Translations under genes and position numbers: made by a program
Shown here: piece by piece, positions 8,515-17,553 of the stretch
Layout of the letters: every line of letters begins with the position of its first letter
Position numbering within the stretch: position 1 is the stretch's first letter
From: Frankia sp. RB7
GTDB taxonomy: Bacteria > Pseudomonadota > Alphaproteobacteria > Rhizobiales > Xanthobacteraceae
DNA: 59,982 nucleotides
NCBI GenBank assembly: GCA_030403585.1
Contig: JAUEPE010000038.1
Span: 1 to 59,982 of the forward strand
Direction: 5' to 3'
Notes under the pieces: model-generated
What the model was told of the DNA's origin: nothing
Databases searched by the model: none
What the model saw: only the letters and a program-made list of their open reading frames with translations

Positions 8515-10062
8515 TTGTTCGACAATCTGTCGGAACGGCTTGGCGGCATTCTCGATCGTCTGACGGGGCGCGGTGCGCTGACCGAAAAGGACGTCGACGC
8601 CGCGATGCGCGAGGTGCGCCGCGCGTTGCTCGAGGCCGACGTCGCGCTCGAGGTCGTGCGCAGCTTCACCGAGCGCGTCCGCGAGCAGGCGATTGGTGCC
8701 ACCGTCGTCAAGTCGGTGACGCCCGGCCAGATGGTGGTCAAGATCGTTCATGACGAGCTGATCAACACGCTCGGCGCCGAAAGCCAGACCATCGACATCA
8801 ATTCCGTGCCGCCGGTGCCGATCATGATGGTCGGCCTGCAAGGCTCGGGTAAAACCACCACCACCGCAAAGCTCGCCCGCCGCCTGGTCCAGCGCGACAA
8901 GCGCAAAGTGCTGATGGCCTCGCTCGACATCTATCGCCCGGCGGCGATGGAGCAGCTGGCCGTGCTCGGCCGCGATCTCGACATTCCGACCCTGCCGATC
9001 GTTGCGGGACAGCAGCCGGCGCAGATCGCCAAGCGCGCGCTGGAAGCCGGCAAGCTCGGCGGCTACGACGTCGTGCTGCTCGACACCGCCGGCCGCACCA
9101 CGCTCGACGAAGACATGATGGCGGAAGCAGCTGCGATCAAAGCCGCTGCGAATCCGCATGAAGTGCTGCTGGTCGCCGACAGCCTCACCGGTCAGGACGC
9201 CGTGAATCTCGCCCGCGCCTTCGACGAGCGCGTCGGCCTCACCGGCATCGTGCTGACACGTGTGGACGGCGACGGCCGCGGTGGCGCAGCGCTCTCGATG
9301 CGCGCGGTCACCGGCAAGCCGATCAAGCTGATCGGCACCGGCGAAAAGACCGACGCGCTGGAAGATTTCCACCCCGATCGTATCGCCGGCCGCATCCTCG
9401 GCATGGGCGACGTGGTCTCGCTGGTCGAACGTGCCGCCGCGAACATCGACGCCGAAAAGGCCGCGCGCACCGCCGAACGCATGCGCAAGGGTCAGTTCGA
9501 CCTCAACGACATGCGCGAGCAGCTCTCGCAGATGGCGAACATGGGCGGCATCAGCGGCCTGATGGGCATGATGCCCGGCATCGCCAAGATGAAGAACCAG
9601 ATCGCCGCCGCCGGGATCGACGACAAGATCCTGAAGCGTCAAGTCGCGGTGATCGATTCCATGACCCGCGACGAGCGCCGTCATCCCGACCTGCTCAAGG
9701 CAAGCCGCAAGAAGCGCATCGCCGCAGGCTCCGGCCAGAGCGTCGAGCAGGTCAACAAGCTCCTGAAGATGCACCGGAACATGGCCGACGTGATGAAGGC
9801 GATGGGCTCCGGCAAGCGCGGTCCGCTGGCCGGCATCGCACAGGCGATGGGCTTTGGCGGCGGCATGAAGATGCCGTCTCCGGACGAGATGAAAGCTCTT
9901 CAAGAGAAAATGCAGGGCGGTGGCGGACAGGGTCTGCCCAGCCTGCCGAAGGATTTGCCGGCCGGTCTTCGCACCGGTCTGCCCAACGTTCCCGGACTGA
10001 CCGGGCTGAGCGGCAAGCCGACGCTGCCGGGCCTCGGCGGTTTTCCAGGCAAGAAGAAATGA
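8515..10062 (+). CDS. ffh: Signal recognition particle protein Ffh
   Basis: SRP54 GTPase that binds 4.5S RNA and hydrophobic signal sequences on nascent chains. The 515-residue protein has an N domain (1-100), a G domain with P-loop GLQGSGKT (107-114), DTAGR (190-194) and TRVDGDGRGGAALS, and a Met-rich M domain (about 310-440) with RRKKRIAAGSG-type signal and RNA binding sequence. A low-complexity Gly/Pro/Leu tail (about 450-515) is longer than in E. coli. The start is TTG. It heads the cluster rpsP-rimM-trmD-rplS, an order conserved in many proteobacteria. Confidence 0.97.
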   Translation: MFDNLSERLGGILDRLTGRGALTEKDVDAAMREVRRALLEADVALEVVRSFTERVREQAIGATVVKSVTPGQMVVKIVHDELINTLGAESQTIDINSVPPVPIMMVGLQGSGKTTTTAKLARRLVQRDKRKVLMASLDIYRPAAMEQLAVLGRDLDIPTLPIVAGQQPAQIAKRALEAGKLGGYDVVLLDTAGRTTLDEDMMAEAAAIKAAANPHEVLLVADSLTGQDAVNLARAFDERVGLTGIVLTRVDGDGRGGAALSMRAVTGKPIKLIGTGEKTDALEDFHPDRIAGRILGMGDVVSLVERAAANIDAEKAARTAERMRKGQFDLNDMREQLSQMANMGGISGLMGMMPGIAKMKNQIAAAGIDDKILKRQVAVIDSMTRDERRHPDLLKASRKKRIAAGSGQSVEQVNKLLKMHRNMADVMKAMGSGKRGPLAGIAQAMGFGGGMKMPSPDEMKALQEKMQGGGGQGLPSLPKDLPAGLRTGLPNVPGLTGLSGKPTLPGLGGFPGKKK

Positions 10063-10147
10063 GGAATTCGTCGCGAGGGATCGCACCGGTCTCACGCAAC
10101 GCGGAATACCAATCAACCGAACAAAACGTATTTTGAAGGAGAACTAA

Positions 10148-10480
10148 ATGTCCGTCGTTATCCGCCTCGCCCGCGCAGGCACCAAGAAGCGTCCCGTCTA
10201 TCACGTCGTCGTCGCCGACTCGCGCTTCCCCCGCGATGGCCGCTTCATCGAGCGTCTCGGCTATTTCAACCCGCTGCTGCCGAAGGACAACGAGACCCGT
10301 CTGAAGCTCGACATGGACAAGGTGAAGGCCTGGCTCGCCAAGGGCGCGCAGCCGTCGGACCGCGTGTCCCGCTTCCTCGATGCCGCCGGCGTCAAGAAGC
10401 GCGAAGCGCGCAACAACCCCGAGAAGGCCGTGCCGCGCAAGGAGCGCAAGGCGCAGGCCGAAGCCGCTGCGAAGGGCTAA
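10148..10480 (+). CDS. rpsP: 30S ribosomal protein S16
   Basis: The 110-residue protein starts SVVIRLARAGTKKRPVYHVVVADSR and continues RDGRFIERLGYFNPL, the S16 signature. S16 is an assembly protein of the 30S body. The C-terminal basic, Ala-rich extension is typical of alphaproteobacteria. AAGGAGAA lies just before the ATG. It sits 85 bases after ffh and nine bases before rimM. Confidence 0.98.
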   Translation: MSVVIRLARAGTKKRPVYHVVVADSRFPRDGRFIERLGYFNPLLPKDNETRLKLDMDKVKAWLAKGAQPSDRVSRFLDAAGVKKREARNNPEKAVPRKERKAQAEAAAKG

Positions 10481-10489
10481 GGATCATCC

Positions 10490-11035
10490 ATGTCGGCGCT
10501 GATCTGCGTCGCGCGGATCGGCGCCGCGCATGGTGTTCGCGGCGCGGTCAAATTGTGGACCTTCACCGAAGATCCCTTTGCCGTTAAGCGCTACGGTCCG
10601 CTTCTGTCCAAGGACGGCAAGCGCCAGTTCGAGCTGGCGCAGGCCCGCGAAGCCAAGGACCATCTGGTCGCGACCTTCAAGGGCGTCACGACCCGCGATG
10701 AGGCCGAGCGCCTCAACGGCATAGAACTCTATGTCGCGCGCGAAAAACTGCCCGCGACCGACCCGGGCGAATACTACCACACCGATCTGATCGGGCTCGC
10801 CGCCGTCACCACGGCAGGCGATGCGCTCGGTCGCGTGTTCGCGATCCATAATTTCGGCGCCGGCGACATCATCGAGATCGCGCCGCTAAAAGGCGCCACG
10901 ATGCTGCTGCCGTTCACCAACGCAGTGGTGCCCGAGGTCGATATCGCCGGCGGCCGCGTCGTGATCGAGCTGCCGCAGGAGATCGAGGGTGACGTTCCCT
11001 CTCCGAGTCGTCCCGGCGAAGGCCGGGACTCATAA
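10490..11035 (+). CDS. rimM: Ribosome maturation factor RimM
   Basis: Binds S19 and assists maturation of the 30S head. The 181-residue protein has the N-terminal RimM domain (VARIGAAHGVRGAVKLWTF) and a PRC-barrel (YYHTDLIGL, GAGDIIEI, LLPFTNAVVPEVD). The normal core ends near EIEGD; the last 13 residues, VPSPSRPGEGRDS, are encoded by the left end of a palindromic repeat starting at 11007, so the C-terminus seems to have been extended by repeat insertion. It lies in the rpsP-rimM-trmD-rplS operon. Confidence 0.95.
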   Translation: MSALICVARIGAAHGVRGAVKLWTFTEDPFAVKRYGPLLSKDGKRQFELAQAREAKDHLVATFKGVTTRDEAERLNGIELYVAREKLPATDPGEYYHTDLIGLAAVTTAGDALGRVFAIHNFGAGDIIEIAPLKGATMLLPFTNAVVPEVDIAGGRVVIELPQEIEGDVPSPSRPGEGRDS

Positions 11036-11126
11036 CCACAGGACGTGGTTTTTGGCTAAGCTGATCGCTCCAGCCGTCGCAAAATTGGCTGCGGTGGCTA
11101 TGGATCCCGGTCTTCGCCGGGACGAC
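11007..11126. repeat. Palindromic repeat (GTCGTCCCGGCGAAGGCCGGGAC), overlapping the 3' end of rimM
   Basis: The outer arms are GTCGTCCCGGCGAAGGCCGGGAC at the left and the near-complement CCCGGTCTTCGCCGGGACGAC at the right, around a diverged middle. The left arm is inside the rimM reading frame and supplies its last codons. A compact copy of the same arm is at 26955-26976. Confidence 0.8.
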
Positions 11127-11143
11127 GGAATTTTTGAAGCCCG

Positions 11144-11899
11144 ATGACCAATCCCTCACCCTGGCGCGCGACGGTGCTGACGCTGTTTCCGGAGATGTTT
11201 CCGGGACCGCTCGGCGTGAGCCTGGCCGGCCGGGCGCTGGCCTCCGGCCTCTGGGAGATCGAGGCGCGGGATATCCGGGCCTCCGCCACGGACCGCCACC
11301 GCAGCGTCGACGACACCCCGGCCGGCGGTGGTCCAGGCATGGTGCTGCGGGCCGACGTGCTGGCGGCGGCCATCGACGCCGTGGGGAGCAACCTGGATCG
11401 GCCGAAACTGCTGATGAGCCCGCGCGGTCGGCCATTGACCCAGGCCCGTGTCGCCGAGCTCACCCAGGGCCCCGGCCCCTTGATCGTCTGCGGGCGGTTC
11501 GAGGGGATCGACCAGCGGGTGATTGACGCCCGCGCCCTGGAGGAGGTCTCGATCGGCGATTACGTGCTCTCAGGGGGCGAAATCGCCGCTTTGGCGCTAA
11601 TTGACGCCTGCGTCCGGTTGCTGCCGGGGGTGATGGGCAAGGAGGCCTCGGGAACCGAGGAGAGTTTTTCGGACGGCCTGCTTGAATACCCCCAATACAC
11701 TCGCCCGCAGCTGTTCGAGGGGGTTCCGATCCCGGCCATCCTGACCTCGGGAGACCACGCCAAGGTCGCGGCGTGGCGGCGGGCCCAATCCGAAACCCTG
11801 ACGGCGGCCCGCCGGCCCGATTTATGGGCCCAGATCCCAGCCAAGGCCCCGAATCGGCCCGGACGCCGAAAAACGCCAAAAAGCACGACAGACGGGTGA
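11144..11899 (+). CDS. trmD: tRNA (guanine-N1-)-methyltransferase TrmD
   Basis: SAM-dependent SPOUT methylase making m1G37 next to the anticodon, preventing +1 frameshifts. The 251-residue protein shows TLFPEMFPGPLGVSLAGRAL at the start, GGGPGMVL, the knot motifs CGRFEGIDQRVI and IGDYVLSGGE, and EGVPIPAILTSGDH. The basic C-terminal tail after residue 225 is extra. It is separated from rimM by the remaining part of the repeat and followed 108 bases later by rplS. Confidence 0.97.
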   Translation: MTNPSPWRATVLTLFPEMFPGPLGVSLAGRALASGLWEIEARDIRASATDRHRSVDDTPAGGGPGMVLRADVLAAAIDAVGSNLDRPKLLMSPRGRPLTQARVAELTQGPGPLIVCGRFEGIDQRVIDARALEEVSIGDYVLSGGEIAALALIDACVRLLPGVMGKEASGTEESFSDGLLEYPQYTRPQLFEGVPIPAILTSGDHAKVAAWRRAQSETLTAARRPDLWAQIPAKAPNRPGRRKTPKSTTDG

Positions 11900-12007
11900 C
11901 AAACGCTCCGGCTTGGCTTATAGCAGCGCCAAATCCGCAATAGCTGGATAAACGAATTTCGCGCAGCCCCCGTTTCCAAGGCTGGGCGCGCCGATGGAGA
12001 TTTACCC

Positions 12008-12388
12008 ATGAACCTGATTCAGCAGCTCGAAAAAGAGCAGTTCGACAAGCTCTCCGCGACCAAGGACATTCCGGAATTCGGTCCCGGCGACACCGTGATC
12101 GTCAACGTGAAGGTCGTCGAAGGCGATCGCACCCGCGTGCAGGCCTATGAAGGCGTCTGCATCGGCCGTTCCGGCGGTGGCCTCAACGAGAGCTTCACCG
12201 TTCGCAAGATCTCCTACGGCGAAGGCGTGGAGCGCGTGTTCCCGGTGATGTCGCCGATGATCGATTCGATCAAGGTGGTGCGCCGCGGCAAGGTGCGTCG
12301 CGCCAAGCTCTATTATCTCCGCAATCTCCGTGGCAAGTCGGCCCGCATCGTCGAGAAGACTGAGCACAAGGCCGCCGTCAACGAGTAA
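12008..12388 (+). CDS. rplS: 50S ribosomal protein L19
   Basis: The 126-residue protein starts MNLIQQLEKEQFDKLSATKDIPEFGPGDTV and includes VERVFPVMSPMIDSIKVVRRGKVRRAKLYYLR, the L19 signature. L19 is near the 30S-50S interface. It is the last gene of the ffh-rpsP-rimM-trmD-rplS cluster and is followed by a strong terminator. Confidence 0.98.
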   Translation: MNLIQQLEKEQFDKLSATKDIPEFGPGDTVIVNVKVVEGDRTRVQAYEGVCIGRSGGGLNESFTVRKISYGEGVERVFPVMSPMIDSIKVVRRGKVRRAKLYYLRNLRGKSARIVEKTEHKAAVNE

Positions 12389-12411
12389 GCTTCGCGACCA
12401 GACGAGTTTCG

Positions 12412-12442
12412 AAAAGCGCGGGGCCTGGCCCCGCGCTTTTTT
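12412..12442 (+). terminator. Intrinsic terminator after rplS
   Basis: AAAGCGCGGGG and CCCCGCGCTTT pair perfectly across a five-base loop and are followed by a run of T. It begins 24 bases after the rplS stop and closes the ribosomal cluster. Confidence 0.9.
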
Positions 12443-12506
12443 GTTGCGTCAGCCGTGCGCGTCAAAGCCCTCGCGATTCCAAATCTCCCTGCTATATATT
12501 CTTGGA

Positions 12507-12635
12507 ATGTTTCCAGATCTGACCAGCTTCGTGAGCCCCCGGCGCATCGTCATCGACGATCGCTCGCGGTTGCCTGGCCGGTTCTTCGGACGCTTCGCGA
12601 CCTCGGCAACGTCAGAGCTTAGTCCCGCAGCTTAA
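12507..12635 (+). CDS. Possible 42-residue leader or small protein before leuC
   Basis: An ORF starting MFPDLTSFVSPRRIVIDD, Phe- and Arg-rich, ending 74 bases before leuC. No Shine-Dalgarno sequence precedes the ATG, but a TATATT box ends six bases upstream, which would suit a leaderless transcript. It has only three Leu codons, so it is not a classical leucine-run attenuator peptide. The evidence is positional; it may be chance. Confidence 0.3.
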   Translation: MFPDLTSFVSPRRIVIDDRSRLPGRFFGRFATSATSELSPAA

Positions 12636-12659
12636 AGGCTGCGCTGAAGACGATTGCCC

Positions 12660-12678
12660 CGCGCGAACCCGCGCGTTT
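12660..12678 (+). terminator. Terminator-like hairpin just upstream of leuC
   Basis: CGCGCG-AACC-CGCGCG followed directly by TTT, about 30 bases before the leuC start. The stem is short but all GC; the T-run is short. It could act as an attenuator or sequester the leader. Confidence 0.3.
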
Positions 12679-12709
12679 CGCTGACACACATTGTTCGGAG
12701 CTGAAGCTC

Positions 12710-14116
<1,407 letters not shown>

Positions 14117-14150
14117 GCCACTCGCTGCAATTGCAGGCCATCGAATCAAC

Positions 14151-14177
14151 AAAGGGCGCCGTTGAGGCGCCCTTTTT
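14151..14177. terminator. Bidirectional terminator after leuC
   Basis: AAAGGGCGCC, a four-base loop, GGCGCCCTTT and further T residues. It lies between the convergent ends of leuC and the Gly/His-rich gene and would work on both strands. Confidence 0.85.
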
Positions 14178-14191
14178 CATTTCGACCGCCC

Positions 14192-14758
14192 TTACCAATA
14201 GCGGTACGGATGGTGCCAGCGATGCCAATGGTGCCAGCGGCAGATGCGGCGCGGGCCGTAATAGGTCCAGACGATCCGGCAGCGGCGCGGATGACTGTAA
14301 TAGGGATAGTAGCCGCCGTAGAAGCGCCGATGGAAGTGGCGATGCCCGTAATAGGCGGGACGGTAGCCACCATAGCGATGGAAGCCGCCATAGCGGTGAA
14401 AACCACCATAGCGATAGCCACCTCCGTGGAAGGCCGGAGCGGAGCGGAAGCCGCCGCCATGAAAACCACCATAATGTCCGCCACCACCGTGAAAGCCTCC
14501 ACCACCGTGGAAGCCACCGCCGCCGTGAAAACCGCCGCCATGGAAGCCGCCGCCATGTCCACCACCGCCACCACCACCGTGGCGAACCTGGATCATGATG
14601 TCGTCGCTTGTAGCTTTCGCCGCGGGCAGCGCAGTCGGATTGATCGGCGTCATCGCTTCAGCGCGACGCGCAGTCCCACCCGTCAGCATCAACGTGGCAA
14701 CGGCCGCAAGCCCGAGCAAGCGCAGCGCGCTCGTCCGGGGACTCAATATCCTCAACAT
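14192..14758 (-). CDS. Secreted Gly/His-rich repeat protein
   Basis: A 188-residue protein with a signal peptide (hydrophobic LRLLGLAAVATLMLTGG, cleavage near RAEA), a short conserved-looking segment (MTPINPTALPAAKATSDD), a Gly/His/Phe-rich repeat stretch (GGGFHGGG units, about 58-110), RYGGFH repeats, and a basic Tyr/His/Trp-rich C-terminus with one pair of cysteines. It may bind metal or associate with the wall, but no function is established. The mature start resembles that of the 15249-15467 protein, suggesting paralogy. It converges with leuC. Confidence 0.75.
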   Translation of the reverse strand: MLRILSPRTSALRLLGLAAVATLMLTGGTARRAEAMTPINPTALPAAKATSDDIMIQVRHGGGGGGGHGGGFHGGGFHGGGGFHGGGGFHGGGGHYGGFHGGGFRSAPAFHGGGYRYGGFHRYGGFHRYGGYRPAYYGHRHFHRRFYGGYYPYYSHPRRCRIVWTYYGPRRICRWHHWHRWHHPYRYW

Positions 14759-14893
14759 GGAATGTCTCCCTGAATGTGGACAGCATCATTGCGGCGCTGC
14801 GCCTCGCGCCATCGCTGTTCAATTGCAGTCGCTCCCGAGATTAAATTAGGGACAGCGACGTGAACGCCCCATGAATGAACGACGTTGCTCGCG

Positions 14894-15154
14894 TCACCAA
14901 AACGGTCCGTAGCCGATGACGAACGGCGCGGGCACGCCGTAGGAATAGGGACGGTAATAGACAGGCCGCGCGTAATAATGCGGATCAGGGCGCGGAGTGT
15001 ACCGCGCAACATCGTATCGCACGTGTCGCCGCCCATCGAACACCGCGCGGCCTGCGGAGGCATCCGGCAGCTTCGTCACTCTCTGCGCAGCAGAAGCGTG
15101 AGACAGGCTTGCGGCGAGCCCGACAGCGACGGCCAATGCGATCCATCTCGTCAT
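14894..15154 (-). CDS. Small exported Tyr/Pro-rich hypothetical protein
   Basis: From ATG 15154 (MTRWIALAVAVGLAASLSHASA) this is an 86-residue protein with a clear signal peptide. The mature part is rich in Arg, Tyr and Pro (YTPRPDPHYYARPVYYRPYSYGVP). Similar tyrosine/proline-rich tails occur in other small rhizobial secreted proteins of unknown role. The frame is open to 15367, but the upstream part has no export signal at its start and runs through intergenic sequence. It is not recognised as a named family. Confidence 0.6.
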   Translation of the reverse strand: MTRWIALAVAVGLAASLSHASAAQRVTKLPDASAGRAVFDGRRHVRYDVARYTPRPDPHYYARPVYYRPYSYGVPAPFVIGYGPFW

Positions 15155-15248
15155 GACGACCTCCGTCCGCAACATGATGGCATCGCACCGCCGCCTGCGA
15201 GTTAAAACAGGCCCGTCATGCGGGCCTGTTCTCAATTCGCGCCGTGGT

Positions 15249-15467
15249 TCACCAACGGCGGTGATGACGCCAGTGGTGTCGCCGCCAGTGAGGCCGGCCC
15301 CAGCCGTGACGATGCCAGCGCACTTCGGTGATCGGTGCGACTTCATCCTGCACCGCTTGTGCGGCACCCGGATTGATCAGCGACACGGCCTGCGCGCGCT
15401 CGACCGGCGCTGCGACGATGAACATTGCGCCGGCGGCCGCGAGGCCGAGCATTTTCAAGGACTGCAT
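15249..15467 (-). CDS. Small exported His/Trp-rich protein
   Basis: From ATG 15467 the 72-residue protein has a signal peptide (MQSLKMLGLAAAGAMFIVAA, cleavage near AQA), then VSLINPGAAQAVQDEVAPITEV, then a C-terminus of HxxW and HHW units (RPHWRRHHWRHHRRW). AGGAGATCC precedes the ATG. The histidine-rich tail could chelate metal ions; that is inference. The INP segment after cleavage matches the TPINPTALPAAKA segment of the larger Gly/His-rich protein next door. Confidence 0.7.
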   Translation of the reverse strand: MQSLKMLGLAAAGAMFIVAAPVERAQAVSLINPGAAQAVQDEVAPITEVRWHRHGWGRPHWRRHHWRHHRRW

Positions 15468-15710
15468 TTTTATTGGATCTCCTGACATCATTTGCGGTGC
15501 GCGCACTGATCAGACGTTGCGGCACGGGAGCGACGCGAGAGCCGAACCTGGAACCATGGGCCTGGATCTGTTATGGATGAACGCGCCCCCGGACATGAAT
15601 GCAGAGAGCGCGGGCAAGTTCCTGAGCAGCGGCGCAACATTTCATGCGCCACCAAAACCAGCCGTCAGCGACGCACGTATCTTTTGGTCGAGCGAATGCA
15701 GGAGATGGTC

Positions 15711-15932
15711 ATGGCAAGTTTCTCGGCAAATTCCAGCGCATTGCGGATATCGCGCCTCGCGATCACGGCGAGCGTCCTGCTCGGTGCGAGTTCAGCGCTG
15801 GCCTCGCAAGGGCCGGGTACCGCGGGCGGCACGGCAAGGCCGTTGACGCAGCTCGTGATGGCGATCCTGGTCTATGGCGCCGCTGCGCTCGTCGTCGGCG
15901 CCGGCCTGATCGGCGCGCTGCGCAGACACTGA
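15711..15932 (+). CDS. Small membrane protein, hypothetical
   Basis: A 73-residue protein with two hydrophobic segments: an N-terminal signal or anchor (ISRLAITASVLLGASSALA) and a C-terminal transmembrane helix (QLVMAILVYGAAALVVGAGLIGAL) ending RRH. ATG 15711 is preferred because AGGAG sits about six bases upstream; in-frame ATGs at 15696 and 15705 are alternatives. It is divergent from the His/Trp-rich gene and convergent with the next gene. No family was recognised. Confidence 0.6.
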   Translation: MASFSANSSALRISRLAITASVLLGASSALASQGPGTAGGTARPLTQLVMAILVYGAAALVVGAGLIGALRRH

Positions 15933-15939
15933 GTGCGTA

Positions 15940-16266
15940 TCAGCCGCGACGCCAGTAGCAGCTCATACGCGGCACGATCACCGTGCCGCTCGGCCGGTAT
16001 TCCTGCACATAGGTGGCGTTGCACTCGCGGACGGCATCCGGGCCCGGGTTGTAGCGCGGATAGACGCCGTCCGGGGTGTAGTAGGGCGTGACGCGCAGGC
16101 GGGTCTGGGGCCGCTTGCGGGGCCGCGGAGTGTCATCGGGCGAGACCGCCTGGGCTACACGGACATCGGTGCCAGCCGTCTGAGCGAGCGTCTGGGCATG
16201 TGCGCCAACGCAGACTTGCGAAAACAACCCCATGCACAGTAGCGTCAGCGCTGTTTTTGCTCGCAT
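15940..16266 (-). CDS. Small exported hypothetical protein with two cysteines
   Basis: From ATG 16266 (MRAKTALTLLCMGLFSQVCVGAHAQ) the protein has 108 residues, a signal peptide, a basic Pro/Arg segment (DDTPRPRKRPQTRLRV) and a C-terminal module YNPGPDAVRECNATYVQEYRPSGTVIVPRMSCYWRRG whose two cysteines could pair. AGGTGG precedes the start. Rhizobial genomes often hold such small secreted proteins, with no assigned function. The longer frame to 16443 lacks a plausible N-terminus. Confidence 0.65.
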   Translation of the reverse strand: MRAKTALTLLCMGLFSQVCVGAHAQTLAQTAGTDVRVAQAVSPDDTPRPRKRPQTRLRVTPYYTPDGVYPRYNPGPDAVRECNATYVQEYRPSGTVIVPRMSCYWRRG

Positions 16267-16389
16267 TTTGCCGCCCACCTGAACCGTCCCCATCGAGGCC
16301 CCAAGCTCCCCGTTTTGGCGGCGCCCGTCAACCTCGCAGCCCTTATAAAGCCGGATGCATCGCTGCGGAACCCGCGCTAAGACAAGCGC

Positions 16390-16788
16390 ATGTGGACGGA
16401 CCTGAAAGCGCCCTCGCTGGCCGAGATGGAAGTGACGGCGCACGACATTTTCGAGCGCCTGCCGGCGGAATTCCGCAGCCTGTGTGAGGGCGTGATCATC
16501 CGCGTCGACGACTTCCCCACCGAGGAGGTCATGGACGAGATGGAATGCGAGAGCGAGTTCGACCTGCTCGGCCTGTTCCAGGGCGTCGGCCTGCCCCAGC
16601 AGAGCTTTGGCGACGTAGCGCGGCTACCCAACATGGTCTGGCTCTACCGCCGGCCGATCCTGGACTACTGGGCCGAGCACGACGAAAGCCTCGGCCATAT
16701 CGTCCGCCACGTCCTGATCCACGAGATCGGCCACCATTTCGGGCTGTCTGACGACGATATGGCGGCGATCGAGGATCAGGCAGAGTAG
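16390..16788 (+). CDS. Small zincin-type metallopeptidase family protein
   Basis: A 132-residue protein of the minimal metallopeptidase family (formerly DUF1025). The zinc motif HEIGHHFGLSDDD is near residues 111-123, with the preceding helix VRHVLI. The short acidic N-terminus and absence of a signal peptide suggest a cytosolic protein; substrates are unknown. It is often found near leucine genes in relatives; here it lies 79 bases before leuD and could share its transcript. Confidence 0.85.
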   Translation: MWTDLKAPSLAEMEVTAHDIFERLPAEFRSLCEGVIIRVDDFPTEEVMDEMECESEFDLLGLFQGVGLPQQSFGDVARLPNMVWLYRRPILDYWAEHDESLGHIVRHVLIHEIGHHFGLSDDDMAAIEDQAE

Positions 16789-16867
16789 ATCTGCCGAAAT
16801 CGACCTAGGATTCGGCCCCCGATCGCGATAAATACGCGGTCCCTAACCACCCTCGGGAAGCGCAACC

Positions 16868-17473
16868 ATGGACAAGTTCACCACGCTGGAAGGCGTCGCG
16901 GCGCCGCTGAAGATCATCAATGTCGATACCGACATGATCATTCCGAAGCAGTACCTCAAGACCATCAAGCGCACCGGGCTTGGCAAGGGACTTTTCTCCG
17001 AGCAGCGCTACAAGGACGACGGCAGCGAGAACCCGGATTTCGTCCTCAACCAGCCCGCCTATCGCAAGACGAAGGTGCTGGTCGCCGGCGACAATTTCGG
17101 CTGCGGCTCGAGCCGCGAGCACGCGCCCTGGGCGCTGCTCGATTTCGGCATCCGCTGCGTGATCTCGACCTCGTTCGGCGACATCTTCTACAACAACTGC
17201 TTCAAGAACGGCATTCTGCCGATCCGCGTCAACCAGGAAGACCTCGACAAGCTGTTCGACGACGCCGAGCGCGGCGCCAACGCGACGCTGACGATCGACC
17301 TGCCGAACCAGGAGATCCGCGGTCCTGACGGCGGCACCGTCAAGTTCGAGATCGACCCGTTCCGCAAGCACTGCCTGATCAACGGCCTCGACGACATCGG
17401 TCTCACGATGGAGAAGAAGGCCTCGATCGACACCTACGAGGACAAGCTCAAGCACGAACGCGCCTGGGCTTGA
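16868..17473 (+). CDS. leuD: 3-isopropylmalate dehydratase small subunit
   Basis: The 201-residue partner of LeuC forms the swivel domain of the isomerase. It shows INVDTDMIIPKQYLKTI at the start and the signature NFGCGSSREHAPWAL (about 76-90), then FGDIFYNNCFKNGILP. A terminator follows 18 bases after the stop, so leuD ends its transcript. It is separated from leuC by six small genes, three of them on the opposite strand. Confidence 0.97.
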   Translation: MDKFTTLEGVAAPLKIINVDTDMIIPKQYLKTIKRTGLGKGLFSEQRYKDDGSENPDFVLNQPAYRKTKVLVAGDNFGCGSSREHAPWALLDFGIRCVISTSFGDIFYNNCFKNGILPIRVNQEDLDKLFDDAERGANATLTIDLPNQEIRGPDGGTVKFEIDPFRKHCLINGLDDIGLTMEKKASIDTYEDKLKHERAWA

Positions 17474-17490
17474 GCTCAAGTTTCATTCGA

Positions 17491-17525
17491 AGCCCCGGTG
17501 CCACAAGCGCCGGGGCTTTTTCTTT
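17491..17525 (+). terminator. Intrinsic terminator after leuD
   Basis: AGCCCCGG and CCGGGGCT pair across an 11-base loop and are followed by TTTTTCTTT. Confidence 0.88.
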
Positions 17526-17553
17526 GCCTGCCTTATCCCGTATAGCTGCACGC

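Larger units (their letters stand above)
12389..12709. other. Intergenic region between rplS and leuC
   Basis: This 321-base gap holds the rplS terminator (12412-12442), an AT-rich TATATATT box (12493-12500), a 42-codon ORF (12507-12635), a hairpin over that ORF's stop (12626-12643) and a second GC hairpin followed by TTT (12660-12678). It looks like a leuC leader rather than inert spacer; see the findings. Confidence 0.5.

Noticed and set aside
8488..10116. Long open frame (542 codons) on the minus strand opposite ffh
   Set aside because: It mirrors the high third-position GC of ffh; its product is rich in His, Arg, Ala and Asp without recognisable domains, while ffh is unambiguous.
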